Shown here: one piece after another, positions 41,723-48,530 of the stretch | Numbering within the stretch: position 1 is the stretch's first letter | How the letters are laid out: every line of letters begins with the position of its first letter | Assembly: GCF_001577755.1 (NCBI RefSeq) | Contig: NZ_CP010776.1 | Location: forward strand, 2,728,001 to 2,792,000 | DNA: 64,000 nucleotides | Direction of reading: 5' to 3' | From: Rufibacter sp. DG15C | GTDB taxonomy: Bacteria; Bacteroidota; Bacteroidia; Cytophagales; Hymenobacteraceae | Made by a program: the position numbers and the translations under genes | The notes under the pieces: model-generated | What the model saw: the letters and a program-made list of their open reading frames with translations, nothing else | Database searches by the model: none | What the model was told of the DNA's origin: nothing

Positions 41723-42847
41723 ATGAAAAGCTATCTCTCATCAACGAAGTTTGTTGCTTTCTTGACCATTTTACTTTTGGGGACTGCCTGCAACGGAACA
41801 GTCAAAAGAGAGGTATCAAAAGAGAAGGCAAGCGAATCAAACATTACAGCTTTGGCTCCTCCTAAACTCATAAAGACCATAGGCAACCCCAGGTATGGCA
41901 ATGTTCAATGTAGCCTGCAGGACCAAGCCGGGAACCTTTGGTTCGGGACCACAGAAAATGGGCTTTACAAATATGACGGAAAATCGTTTACCCAGTTTTT
42001 AGTGACCGATGGGCTAAGCAGTAATGATATTTCCTCCCTTTTGGAGGATAAAGACGGTAACCTCTGGATAGGCACTAAAGCGGGACTATGTCTCTATGAT
42101 GGTAAGACATTTGCCAGAATTCAGATTCCTCTACCAAAAAACCTGCCTCCCAATAAAAATCCCTACTACAGCGACTCGCATCGGGTGACCAGTATGATGC
42201 AAGCAAAAAGCGGAAAACTATGGTTTGTCACCATAGATGGCGTGTATGTCTACGATGGCAAATCTTTTACCCTGTTTATAGTGGACGAGGCCGCAAATGG
42301 CTTTTTGACCAGTAACGATAAGGTGGAACAGATTTTTGAAGATAAGGCAGGTAACATTTGGTTGGGCGGCAGGACCAATGAAGGCGTGTACCGGTATGAT
42401 GGCAAATCGGTGACCAACCTTAAGCTAACGGTATTATTTCAAAATGGACCCAAGCCAAAAGCTCATAGTTGGGGCTGGCCTCAAGTGCAAGACAAAAACG
42501 GGAATATCTGGTTCAGCAATTGGGGTGGGGCGTACCGGTATGACGGCAAATCAATTACAAGTTTTACAGAAAAAGACGGCATGCCCGGCGAAGTCACCCG
42601 CATCATAGAAGACAGACAGGGAAGCCTCTGGTTTGGCGGTGCTGATGGACTTAGCCGTTATGATGGCAAATCCTTCACACGTTTTACCAAAAAAGATGGA
42701 CTGGTCAATCCTTGGGTTTGGTCAATTCTGGAAGACAAAACGGGAAACCTTTGGGTGGGCACCAGAGAAACCGGCCTCTACCTTTTTGATGGAAATAGGT
42801 TAATTGCTTATTCAGAATATAAACGCTCGCCTGTATCGGAGGAATAA
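41723..42847 (+). CDS. Sensor-propeller (Reg_prop repeat) lipoprotein without kinase
   Basis: ATG 41723 gives 374 residues and a lipoprotein signal (LLLGTAC); 61 codons upstream in frame are probably not translated. The body is six to seven repeats of the two-component-regulator propeller type, each with a (D/E)DKxGNLWxGT or similar strand and a YDGKSFT turn about 45 residues apart. In hybrid two-component systems of Bacteroidota these propellers sense glycans, but here no kinase, HTH or transmembrane domain follows. Likely a surface or periplasmic binding protein. Confidence 0.82.
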   Translation: MKSYLSSTKFVAFLTILLLGTACNGTVKREVSKEKASESNITALAPPKLIKTIGNPRYGNVQCSLQDQAGNLWFGTTENGLYKYDGKSFTQFLVTDGLSSNDISSLLEDKDGNLWIGTKAGLCLYDGKTFARIQIPLPKNLPPNKNPYYSDSHRVTSMMQAKSGKLWFVTIDGVYVYDGKSFTLFIVDEAANGFLTSNDKVEQIFEDKAGNIWLGGRTNEGVYRYDGKSVTNLKLTVLFQNGPKPKAHSWGWPQVQDKNGNIWFSNWGGAYRYDGKSITSFTEKDGMPGEVTRIIEDRQGSLWFGGADGLSRYDGKSFTRFTKKDGLVNPWVWSILEDKTGNLWVGTRETGLYLFDGNRLIAYSEYKRSPVSEE

Positions 42848-42922
42848 ATTAAATCTCATACAACAGGCAAAAGCGAGTAAAAGTAACAGACTACCAATAC
42901 GGAATCCGTAGGACTAGTCAAT

Positions 42923-42968
42923 AATTAAAAAGCCGGTATCAGGATTCCCTAACACCGGCTTTTTAATT
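42923..42968. terminator. Bidirectional terminator between convergent genes
   Basis: A perfect 15-base inverted repeat, AATTAAAAAGCCGGT and complement, flanked by A and T tracts. Serves the propeller gene and fabG. Confidence 0.9.
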
Positions 42969-42986
42969 ATACTATAATAACAGCAA

Positions 42987-43733
42987 TTACGTCAGCATGC
43001 CGCCGTCCACTTGCAGGGTCTGGCCAGTTACGTAAGAAGAAAGGTCAGAGGCCAGGAACACGCAGGCGTTGGCTACGTCCTCGGGAGCACCACCACGCTT
43101 CAAGGGGATGGCTTTTCTCCACTCGGCTACGGTAGCGGCGTCCAGCTCGTCGGTCATGTCGGTTTCAATGAAACCGGGCGCGATGGCGTTGCTTCTGATG
43201 TTTCTAGAACCTAGTTCCAAAGCCACTGATTTGGTGAAGCCAATGATGCCGGCTTTAGAGGCGGCGTAGTTGGCCTGGCCCGCATTGCCTTTGATGCCCA
43301 CCACAGAGGTCATGTTGATAATAGAGCCGCTCTTGGCGCGCATCATGTGCTTGGTGGCAGACTTGGTCAGGTTGAAAACTGATTTCAGGTTGGTGTTGAT
43401 GACGGCGTCCCACTGCTCCTCAGACATGCGCATCAACAAACCGTCTTTGGTAATGCCGGCGTTGTTTACCAGCACGTCCAGCTTCCCAAAATCCTTCACC
43501 ACGTTCTCCACCAATTCTTCGGCTTGTTTAAAGTCTGATGCGTCTGAACGGTAGCCTTTGGCCTGAATGCCGTACTCGGCTAGTTCTTTCTCCAGGGCCT
43601 GGCCTTTTTCTACGCTAGACAAATAGGTGAACGCAACATTGGCGCCCATTTCGGCATATTTGGTGGCAATGGCGCGGCCAATACCCTTAGAGGCGCCGGT
43701 CACCAACGCAACTTTTCCTTCCAGTAATTTCAT
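42987..43733 (-). CDS. fabG: 3-oxoacyl-[acyl-carrier-protein] reductase FabG
   Basis: A 248-residue classical SDR of fatty-acid synthesis. TGASKGIG binds NADPH, NNAGITKDGLLMRM is the FabG-specific active-site region, Ser in NMTSVVG and YAASKAG complete the triad; VTGQTLQVDGGM is the FabG C-terminus. It reduces 3-ketoacyl-ACP. No acpP, fabD or fabF adjoin it, so specificity rests on these motifs alone. Confidence 0.92.
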   Translation of the reverse strand: MKLLEGKVALVTGASKGIGRAIATKYAEMGANVAFTYLSSVEKGQALEKELAEYGIQAKGYRSDASDFKQAEELVENVVKDFGKLDVLVNNAGITKDGLLMRMSEEQWDAVINTNLKSVFNLTKSATKHMMRAKSGSIINMTSVVGIKGNAGQANYAASKAGIIGFTKSVALELGSRNIRSNAIAPGFIETDMTDELDAATVAEWRKAIPLKRGGAPEDVANACVFLASDLSSYVTGQTLQVDGGMLT

Positions 43734-43848
43734 AAGTCTTGATTAGTTGCCTGTTCTATTGACTAGAGCAGACAAGGGTGTTCAGCCCCAAAGATACTAA
43801 TTGCCCGCATTTGCAAAAGCACCCAAATGGATAGAATTACGGAGAAGC

Positions 43849-43885
43849 CATTTTTAGGCTGTTTTCTGGAAAGGAGGCAAAAACG
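43849..43885. repeat. PAL38 palindrome, copy 19
   Basis: CATTTTTAGGCTGTTTT, loop CTGG, right arm AAAGGAGGCAAAAACG. It ends 4 bases from the stop codon of the TPR lipoprotein gene. Confidence 0.83.
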
Positions 43886-43889
43886 AAGC

Positions 43890-44630
43890 CTATTTGCAGA
43901 AGCGCTGCTGGGCGGTGCCGGCCTGCGGATTACCCAACTCAAAGGACCGTTGCCAGTCTGCGCAAGCATCTTTGCGTTTGCGCTGGGTGTACTTGAGCAC
44001 GCCGCGGTTATAGAACGCCTCATCCATTTGCGGGTCCAGGGCAATGGCTTGGTCATAATCTGCCAAGGCCAGCGGGTATTGTTTCTGGCGCATGCGCAGG
44101 TTGGCGCGGTTCAGGTAAGCCACACTGTAATCTGGCTGAAGAGAAATAGCCTGTGAAAAGTCTGCGATGGCACCCTTGGTGTCCCTCAGTCTGGCCTTGT
44201 TTAGCCCACGGTTGTTGTAGGCTTTGGCGTAATTAGGCTGAAAAGCAATGGCTTGGTTATAGTCCTGAATGGCGGCCTTGTACTGCTTTTGGTTTTGCTT
44301 TACATCCCCCCTGAATTTATAAGACTCGGCGTCCCTCGGGATTAAGGAGATGGCCTTGGTGAAGTCTGCCGTGGCGCCAGCGTAATCGCTGGACTCGTAT
44401 TTGGCGATGCCGCGCAGGCGGTACAAATTACCGTCGTCGGGCTTCTTGGCGATGGCCTGGTCATATTCCGTGATGGCGCCTATGTAATCCTTCTTGCTGA
44501 CGCGCTCCAGACCTTCACGCGAGTGCGTCTTGGCCGTTTTGCAGCCCGCCAAAGGGAAAAGCACCAGCACTACTACCAATGCGCCGTTGCGCCGCAACGC
44601 CCGGCAAACAGAAGAAAAATCAAGGACCAT
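43890..44630 (-). CDS. Tetratricopeptide-repeat lipoprotein
   Basis: A 246-residue protein with a signal ending FPLAGC, a lipobox. It then carries six TPR units of 34 residues (for example DYIGAITEYDQAIAKKPDD, DYAGATADFTKAISLIPRD, QYKAAIQDYNQAIAFQPNY), regular in spacing. The last unit ends CADWQRSFELGN, seen in many Bacteroidota TPR lipoproteins. Protein-protein scaffolding at the envelope is likely; partners unknown. Monocistronic. Confidence 0.85.
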   Translation of the reverse strand: MVLDFSSVCRALRRNGALVVVLVLFPLAGCKTAKTHSREGLERVSKKDYIGAITEYDQAIAKKPDDGNLYRLRGIAKYESSDYAGATADFTKAISLIPRDAESYKFRGDVKQNQKQYKAAIQDYNQAIAFQPNYAKAYNNRGLNKARLRDTKGAIADFSQAISLQPDYSVAYLNRANLRMRQKQYPLALADYDQAIALDPQMDEAFYNRGVLKYTQRKRKDACADWQRSFELGNPQAGTAQQRFCK

Positions 44631-44842
44631 ACATCAACAAGGTTAGATTGCTGCTACATACTGTTTTTGTAAAATATAGTTGTAGGCAAATATTTTGCAG
44701 ATTTGAACGTTCTGCCTCAGAATTGCGGAGAGGGCTTTAAAAGGAAGCCCATATTTCATTTAAAAGCCTCTTCAACAAACGCGTAACACCTGTTTCCCAG
44801 AAAGTTTAACTCACACACCGTACTCACTAGTACTAGTCCCGC

Positions 44843-45430
44843 ATGGCCCAACCAAAAGTAAAGAACATCAGCACAGAAATCTTGTCAGATAACTGGTACA
44901 CCTTGAACAAGGTAACGTTTGACTACCGCAGGCCAGACGGCAACTGGGAGACCCAAAGCCGCGAGGCCTATGACCGGGGCAACGGGGCCACCATCCTGCT
45001 CTACAACCGCACCGGCGGCACCGTTATTCTCACCAGGCAGTTCAGGATGCCCACTTACTTGAACGGCAACGCATCCGGAATGTTGATTGAGGCCTGCGCC
45101 GGCCTTTTGGACCAGGATGACCCATTGCAGTGCATCAAACGCGAAACCGAGGAGGAGACCGGCTACCGCGTCTCTGACGTGCGCAAGGTCATGGAAGCCT
45201 ACATGTCGCCGGGGTCCGTCACGGAGAAGCTTTACTTTTTTGTAGCCGAATACAGTAAGGACATGAAGGTGACTGAGGGCGGTGGCCACGCCGAAGAACA
45301 GGAAAACATAGAGGTGCTAGAGCTTCCCTTCCAGGAGGCGCTGCAACTAGTGAAAACCGGCCAGATTATGGACGCCAAAACCATCATGCTGCTCCAGTAT
45401 GCCCAACTGCACCAACTGTTGGCCAACTGA
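44843..45430 (+). CDS. nudK: Nudix hydrolase, GDP-mannose pyrophosphatase (NudK) type
   Basis: A 195-residue cytosolic enzyme. The Nudix box is read in [22 protein letters not shown] (key residues Gly, Glu, Arg-Glu-x-x-Glu-Glu), and [19 protein letters not shown] with the later [11 protein letters not shown] are NudK features. The family hydrolyses GDP-mannose and related nucleotide sugars. It stands alone, 213 bases after the start of the divergent TPR gene. PAL38 copy 20 follows its stop by 4 bases. Confidence 0.87.
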   Translation: MAQPKVKNISTEILSDNWYTLNKVTFDYRRPDGNWETQSREAYDRGNGATILLYNRTGGTVILTRQFRMPTYLNGNASGMLIEACAGLLDQDDPLQCIKRETEEETGYRVSDVRKVMEAYMSPGSVTEKLYFFVAEYSKDMKVTEGGGHAEEQENIEVLELPFQEALQLVKTGQIMDAKTIMLLQYAQLHQLLAN

Positions 45431-45434
45431 TGTC

Positions 45435-45472
45435 CGTTTTTGGGTTGTTTTGTCCAAATTAGCCCAAAAGCG
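45435..45472. repeat. PAL38 palindrome, copy 20
   Basis: CGTTTTTGGGTTGTTTT, loop GTCC, right arm AAATTAGCCCAAAAGCG; 4 bases after the nudK stop. Confidence 0.83.
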
Positions 45473-45530
45473 AAGCCCTGTTGAATTAAGAGAAAATATG
45501 CTACCTTGATTCCGCATACTTGTACCCACT

Positions 45531-46118
45531 ATGAAACAGATTAAACCACTTCTGCTCCTGGGAATAACCTTCCTGGTACTTTTCTCTATGTTCAGCTGCT
45601 CTGCGCCCAAAGCCGCCAACGGGGTAGCTGCCGCTAACCAAGAGGCCGGACAAACCACTGTGTACATTGCCCGCCACGGTGAAAAGGCCGCTTCCTCGGG
45701 CGCCATGACCGATGACCCTTCGCTCTCTGAGGCCGGCAAGGTCCGCGCCCAGGAGTTAAAGTCTAAGTTGGGGAACGCTCAGGTGAAAGGTTTGTACGCC
45801 ACCAAGTACAAACGCACCCAAGAGACCTTGCAGCCCTTGAGCGAGGCCACCAAAATACCCGTGCAAATCTACGAGGCCGGAGACGCCACTGGACTAGCCG
45901 CCAAGGTGAAAGCCGCCCACGCTGGCCAGACGGTAGTAGTGGCCGGGCACTCCAACACGGTGCTGTCTTTGGTAGAGGCGTTCGGGGCGCAGAAGCCGTT
46001 TGCCGCCGTGGCAGACCATGAGTATGACTATCTGTTTAAAATATCCTTGTCTGAAGGCAAACCCGCCACAGTAGAGGTGATGAAGTACGGAGCCGCCTCT
46101 GTAGCGCCCGCCAAGTAA
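45531..46118 (+). CDS. Histidine phosphatase family lipoprotein
   Basis: A 195-residue predicted lipoprotein (signal ends FSMFSC). The catalytic domain has YIARHGEK with the phospho-acceptor His, ATKYKRTQETLQPL and VVAGHSNTVLS with the second His. It is the exported counterpart of the cytosolic histidine phosphatase at 34001-34579 but not closely similar in sequence. Substrate could be a phosphorylated sugar or nucleotide in the periplasm. A PAL38-derived terminator follows. Confidence 0.82.
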   Translation: MKQIKPLLLLGITFLVLFSMFSCSAPKAANGVAAANQEAGQTTVYIARHGEKAASSGAMTDDPSLSEAGKVRAQELKSKLGNAQVKGLYATKYKRTQETLQPLSEATKIPVQIYEAGDATGLAAKVKAAHAGQTVVVAGHSNTVLSLVEAFGAQKPFAAVADHEYDYLFKISLSEGKPATVEVMKYGAASVAPAK

Positions 46119-46146
46119 GCAGGCGTTTATTCCCAAATCCTTCCAA

Positions 46147-46195
46147 AGCCGTTTTTGGCCTGTTTTTAAGAAAACAGGCCAAAAACGGCTTTTTA
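46147..46195 (+). terminator. PAL38 copy 21 acting as intrinsic terminator
   Basis: Core 46150-46187 with near-ideal arms; flanking AGC and GCT lengthen the stem to 20 pairs, and TTTTT follows, so this copy meets the form of a Rho-independent terminator. It is 28 bases after the phosphatase stop, and is the last PAL38 before the cassette island. Confidence 0.85.
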
Positions 46196-46257
46196 TTTCA
46201 GCACCTCTATCAATTAAAACAAGGTTCTCTATAGTGTCAACCTAGCGCGACCGAGGA

Positions 46258-46629
46258 CTACAAGAATTTGGGAATGGACAGACCCGCAAACGTGGCAAGC
46301 AGGCCAATGACGACACTGGCGGCAATATAGGTAGCGGCATACGCAAGTTGACCGTCTCGTAGCAAGGCCACCGTCTCATAAGAAAAGGCAGAAAACGTGG
46401 TGAAGCCGCCTAATACACCCGTTGCCAGAAAGAGGCGCCACTCATTGGATAAGTTTCCTTTCTCTGCTAACCCAAACACCAACCCAATCAAGAAACAGCC
46501 TATGAGGTTCACGCCCAAGGTCCCGAAAGGGAAGGAGGTGCCAACCTTCGTCTGGATGGCTAGTGAAAGCAGGTAGCGGGAAATGCCTCCTAGAAAACTG
46601 CCCAGGCCTATGGCCAATATCATCTTCAT
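46258..46629 (-). CDS. fluC: Fluoride channel FluC (CrcB)
   Basis: A 123-residue four-span membrane protein. GSFLGGISRYLLS, FPFGTLGVNLIGCFLIG and TGVLGGFTTFSAFSYE are the conserved CrcB/Fluc signatures, with the central Asn and Phe-box residues of the dual-topology fluoride channel. A single gene suggests an antiparallel homodimer. I found no fluoride riboswitch in the 140 bases upstream. Start ATG 46629 or the Met two codons on. Confidence 0.93.
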   Translation of the reverse strand: MKMILAIGLGSFLGGISRYLLSLAIQTKVGTSFPFGTLGVNLIGCFLIGLVFGLAEKGNLSNEWRLFLATGVLGGFTTFSAFSYETVALLRDGQLAYAATYIAASVVIGLLATFAGLSIPKFL

Positions 46630-46844
46630 GGTTGGTCTATCTGTTGTTTGTTAGATGTATTGGCTATGCTTAACGTAGAAGGTATTTATACAGGGATGGC
46701 ATCCTGCGTTCTGCAAGCATTGGCTAAAGGTAAAAACCTAACTTGAAAAACCATAGCCGGTAACATGAAGGTCTGCCGCCATTGTATGAGTGCCAGGCTA
46801 TAGCCGTGATTTTTGTTGGAATAGGAATTGTAATAGCTCTCCCA

Positions 46845-47279
46845 ATGGCAGAAAAGCAAAGAATATACAAGGCTTTGATTATGAACGATTATCCAGGCGC
46901 GCCCTATGCGGATTGGATAAAGAACGGAGAAAAAACTATAGAAACCAGGTTCAGGACTTTTAAGTATCGTGGAGATATTGTTATCTGCTGCGGAAAAACA
47001 AACTCAGTTGGTAAAAATGCCGGCAAAGCCCTGTGCATTGTGGAATTATGGAAAATAAGGCCCATGAGAAAAGGAGATGAGGAAGCCGCCGGGGTAAAAT
47101 TTAACCCAGAACTCAATTGTTTCTTACTCAAGAACTGGAGACATTTTAGCCGTGATTTTGAGTTCTCGCCGCAAAGGATTTCAGGAGCATGGCAGAGTCT
47201 TTTTGACATATCCATACCAAGCGATGTTGAGATTGTTTCAAAACCCAACATCAAGGCCTTTCCAGAAAAAGAGCAGTAA
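46845..47279 (+). CDS. ASCH-domain-like protein, at the edge of the cassette island
   Basis: ATG 46845 gives 144 residues; the upstream TTG-started extension encodes a hydrophobic tail that is probably not translated. ADWIKNGEKTIETRF, then RGDIVICCG and ALCIVELWKI match the ASCH fold (PUA-like, RNA-associated or nucleic-acid hydrolase related). It points toward attC-like site B from the opposite side to the two cassette genes. It is AT-rich compared with its neighbours. It could be a third, inverted cassette: a GTTAGAT box lies upstream (46650-46656). Confidence 0.65.
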   Translation: MAEKQRIYKALIMNDYPGAPYADWIKNGEKTIETRFRTFKYRGDIVICCGKTNSVGKNAGKALCIVELWKIRPMRKGDEEAAGVKFNPELNCFLLKNWRHFSRDFEFSPQRISGAWQSLFDISIPSDVEIVSKPNIKAFPEKEQ

Positions 47280-47334
47280 CCTGCAATAGTTTATAGTGGC
47301 AAAAGCCTACGTGTAAATCTGAAACGAATTTTGG

Positions 47335-47402
47335 CCTATAACGGCTAGGCTAAACGTCGGCAAAGGCCGTCGGCCGAGCTGGCGTTTAGCTGTTGTTAGA
47401 GG
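47335..47402 (-). other. attC-like recombination site B
   Basis: Read on the minus strand: outer box CCTCTAAC / GTTATAGG (one mismatch), unpaired spacers, inner arms GCTAAACG / CGTTTAGC (47383-47390 and 47349-47356), and a centre containing CTCGGCCGACGGCCTT (47363-47378), identical to site A. It can fold into a long, bulged stem. It lies 48 bases after the second cassette gene. Recombination activity is inferred from architecture. Confidence 0.6.
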
Positions 47403-47449
47403 TAGTATTTTTTCTGTTGGTTGCCAGTCATATTTCAATTGCGCTAATG

Positions 47450-47863
47450 CTAATGATTAGGCAATTTGATTGCATTTTTTACCCCACCTGTAAACTCAAT
47501 GAATGAGCGTAGTTCTAGCTTCCCTTTGCTGTTCTGTACAAAGGTTTTTACTGAAGAGTCGGGTTCGTGGCTATATCTATAATGGTAGTAGTTTTTCGCA
47601 ATGAATTTGCTTGATTCAATCTGGTAGGTTCCACTCACAAAAAGTGTGTCATTCCGCATGGCCTCTATTATAAGGCCTGCTTGGGGTTCACCGCTTTGAG
47701 AGTATAAGGTAAACGTTTTGCAGTGATATGATTCATCCTTTAAGAAGATTCCGTCCTTTTTAGTCTTGTAAGTAAATTTGCCAATTCTAATACTTTCCTG
47801 TAATGGTGTAGCTTGGCAAATAACAATACCTAAAATTCCCAATATTGATAGAGTCTTTTTCAT
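47450..47863 (-). CDS. Cassette gene 2: small exported hypothetical protein
   Basis: A 137-residue protein with a signal peptide (MKKTLSILGILGIVICQATP). The mature part is beta-rich and contains Tyr/Lys-rich strands; residues 38-60 and 85-110 have no match to a family I recognise. It is visibly AT-rich compared with the surrounding genes. It starts 10 bases after site A and ends 48 bases before site B, i.e. it fills one cassette. No promoter is evident, so transcription probably comes from the recombinase side. Confidence 0.65.
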   Translation of the reverse strand: MKKTLSILGILGIVICQATPLQESIRIGKFTYKTKKDGIFLKDESYHCKTFTLYSQSGEPQAGLIIEAMRNDTLFVSGTYQIESSKFIAKNYYHYRYSHEPDSSVKTFVQNSKGKLELRSFIEFTGGVKNAIKLPNH

Positions 47864-47872
47864 AATATTACC

Positions 47873-47938
47873 GCTAACGGACTAGTATAAACGACGCCGA
47901 AGGCCGTCGGCCGAGGTGACGTTTATACAGTGTTAGGT
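47873..47938 (-). other. attC-like recombination site A
   Basis: Minus strand: box ACCTAAC (RYYYAAC) pairs with CGTTAGC; inner arms GTATAAACG / CGTTTATAC are perfect (47920-47928 and 47885-47893); one extra base (A) and GG are unpaired on one side, as extrahelical and spacer bases are in attC. Centre CTCGGCCGACGGCCTT (47900-47915) is identical to site B. The plus-strand end is GTTAGGT (GTTRRRY). Size 66 bases. Confidence 0.65.
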
Positions 47939-48360
47939 GTAGATGTTTTTCCTTTTTCCTGAAACTCTACCTTGAGTTTATAATCAAGTTTCTCTTTGTT
48001 TAGAATCTTATATTGAAGTCGGTAATAAATGATTTCCGTACATAGAACTTCCTCTTTTAATCTATACACCAACGTGAGCGAGTCTCCTTTGTAAACAAGA
48101 TCTCCTTCCATGTCAGCGCATCCGTCCCAAGGGAAGTCTGCCGTCACATACAGAGTATCCCCCCTCTGTTCTTTTTGGATGCTTCCTTTTCCGTAAGTGT
48201 AGTTATTTAGTTCTTCTGAGGTTAAATCCCTGAGAAACTTATTGTCGAAGGATATTAAGTTTTTATGGATTTGACTGTCACCACCATTCCCTTCCTTATG
48301 TTGGCAGGAGAAACAAAGAAGTATGAATAATGCCAAAGAGGAGTAACAAAGCCATTTCAT
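47923..48360 (-). CDS. Cassette gene 1: lipoprotein-like hypothetical protein
   Basis: A 145-residue protein; the signal ends in LLCFSC, a lipobox. The mature part has LTSEELNNYTYGKGS and a beta-rich region with DGCADMEGDL and GDSLTLVYRL; no family recognised. Its last codons (P-N-T-V-stop) are provided by attC-like site A, the stop lying inside the inner arm, as seen in many integron cassettes. AT-rich, unlike the flanking chromosome. It starts 24 bases after the core of the attI-like site. Confidence 0.65.
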   Translation of the reverse strand: MKWLCYSSLALFILLCFSCQHKEGNGGDSQIHKNLISFDNKFLRDLTSEELNNYTYGKGSIQKEQRGDTLYVTADFPWDGCADMEGDLVYKGDSLTLVYRLKEEVLCTEIIYYRLQYKILNKEKLDYKLKVEFQEKGKTSTPNTV

Positions 48361-48383
48361 TTATTCGATATTTTATCATTTAC

Positions 48384-48460
48384 ACCTAACGTCTGGATAA
48401 ACGCCACAGTGGCGTTTATTTCAAATATAGTAACTGAAATTGATAGGTGCGTTTATTTCA
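48384..48460 (-). other. attI-like site next to the recombinase
   Basis: In the 170-base gap between the recombinase and cassette 1. It has the core GTTAGGT (minus strand, 48390-48384), a palindrome ATAAACGCCAC - A - GTGGCGTTTAT (48397-48419), and two direct copies of GCGTTTATTTCA (48412-48423 and 48449-48460) 37 bases apart. The ATAAACG motif is shared with the inner arms of site A. Only one half resembles attC, as expected of an attI rather than attC. Confidence 0.5.
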
Positions 48461-48530
48461 GTAAAGACAAGCTTAACTTCTTGGTTTTAAAGGCAATATA
48501 CATTTGGTGATTTTCAAAAAATGAAAATAA

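Noticed and set aside
46630-46780. Fluoride riboswitch upstream of fluC
   Set aside because: The conserved GGNGAUGG-type start and pseudoknot of the crcB motif are not present.
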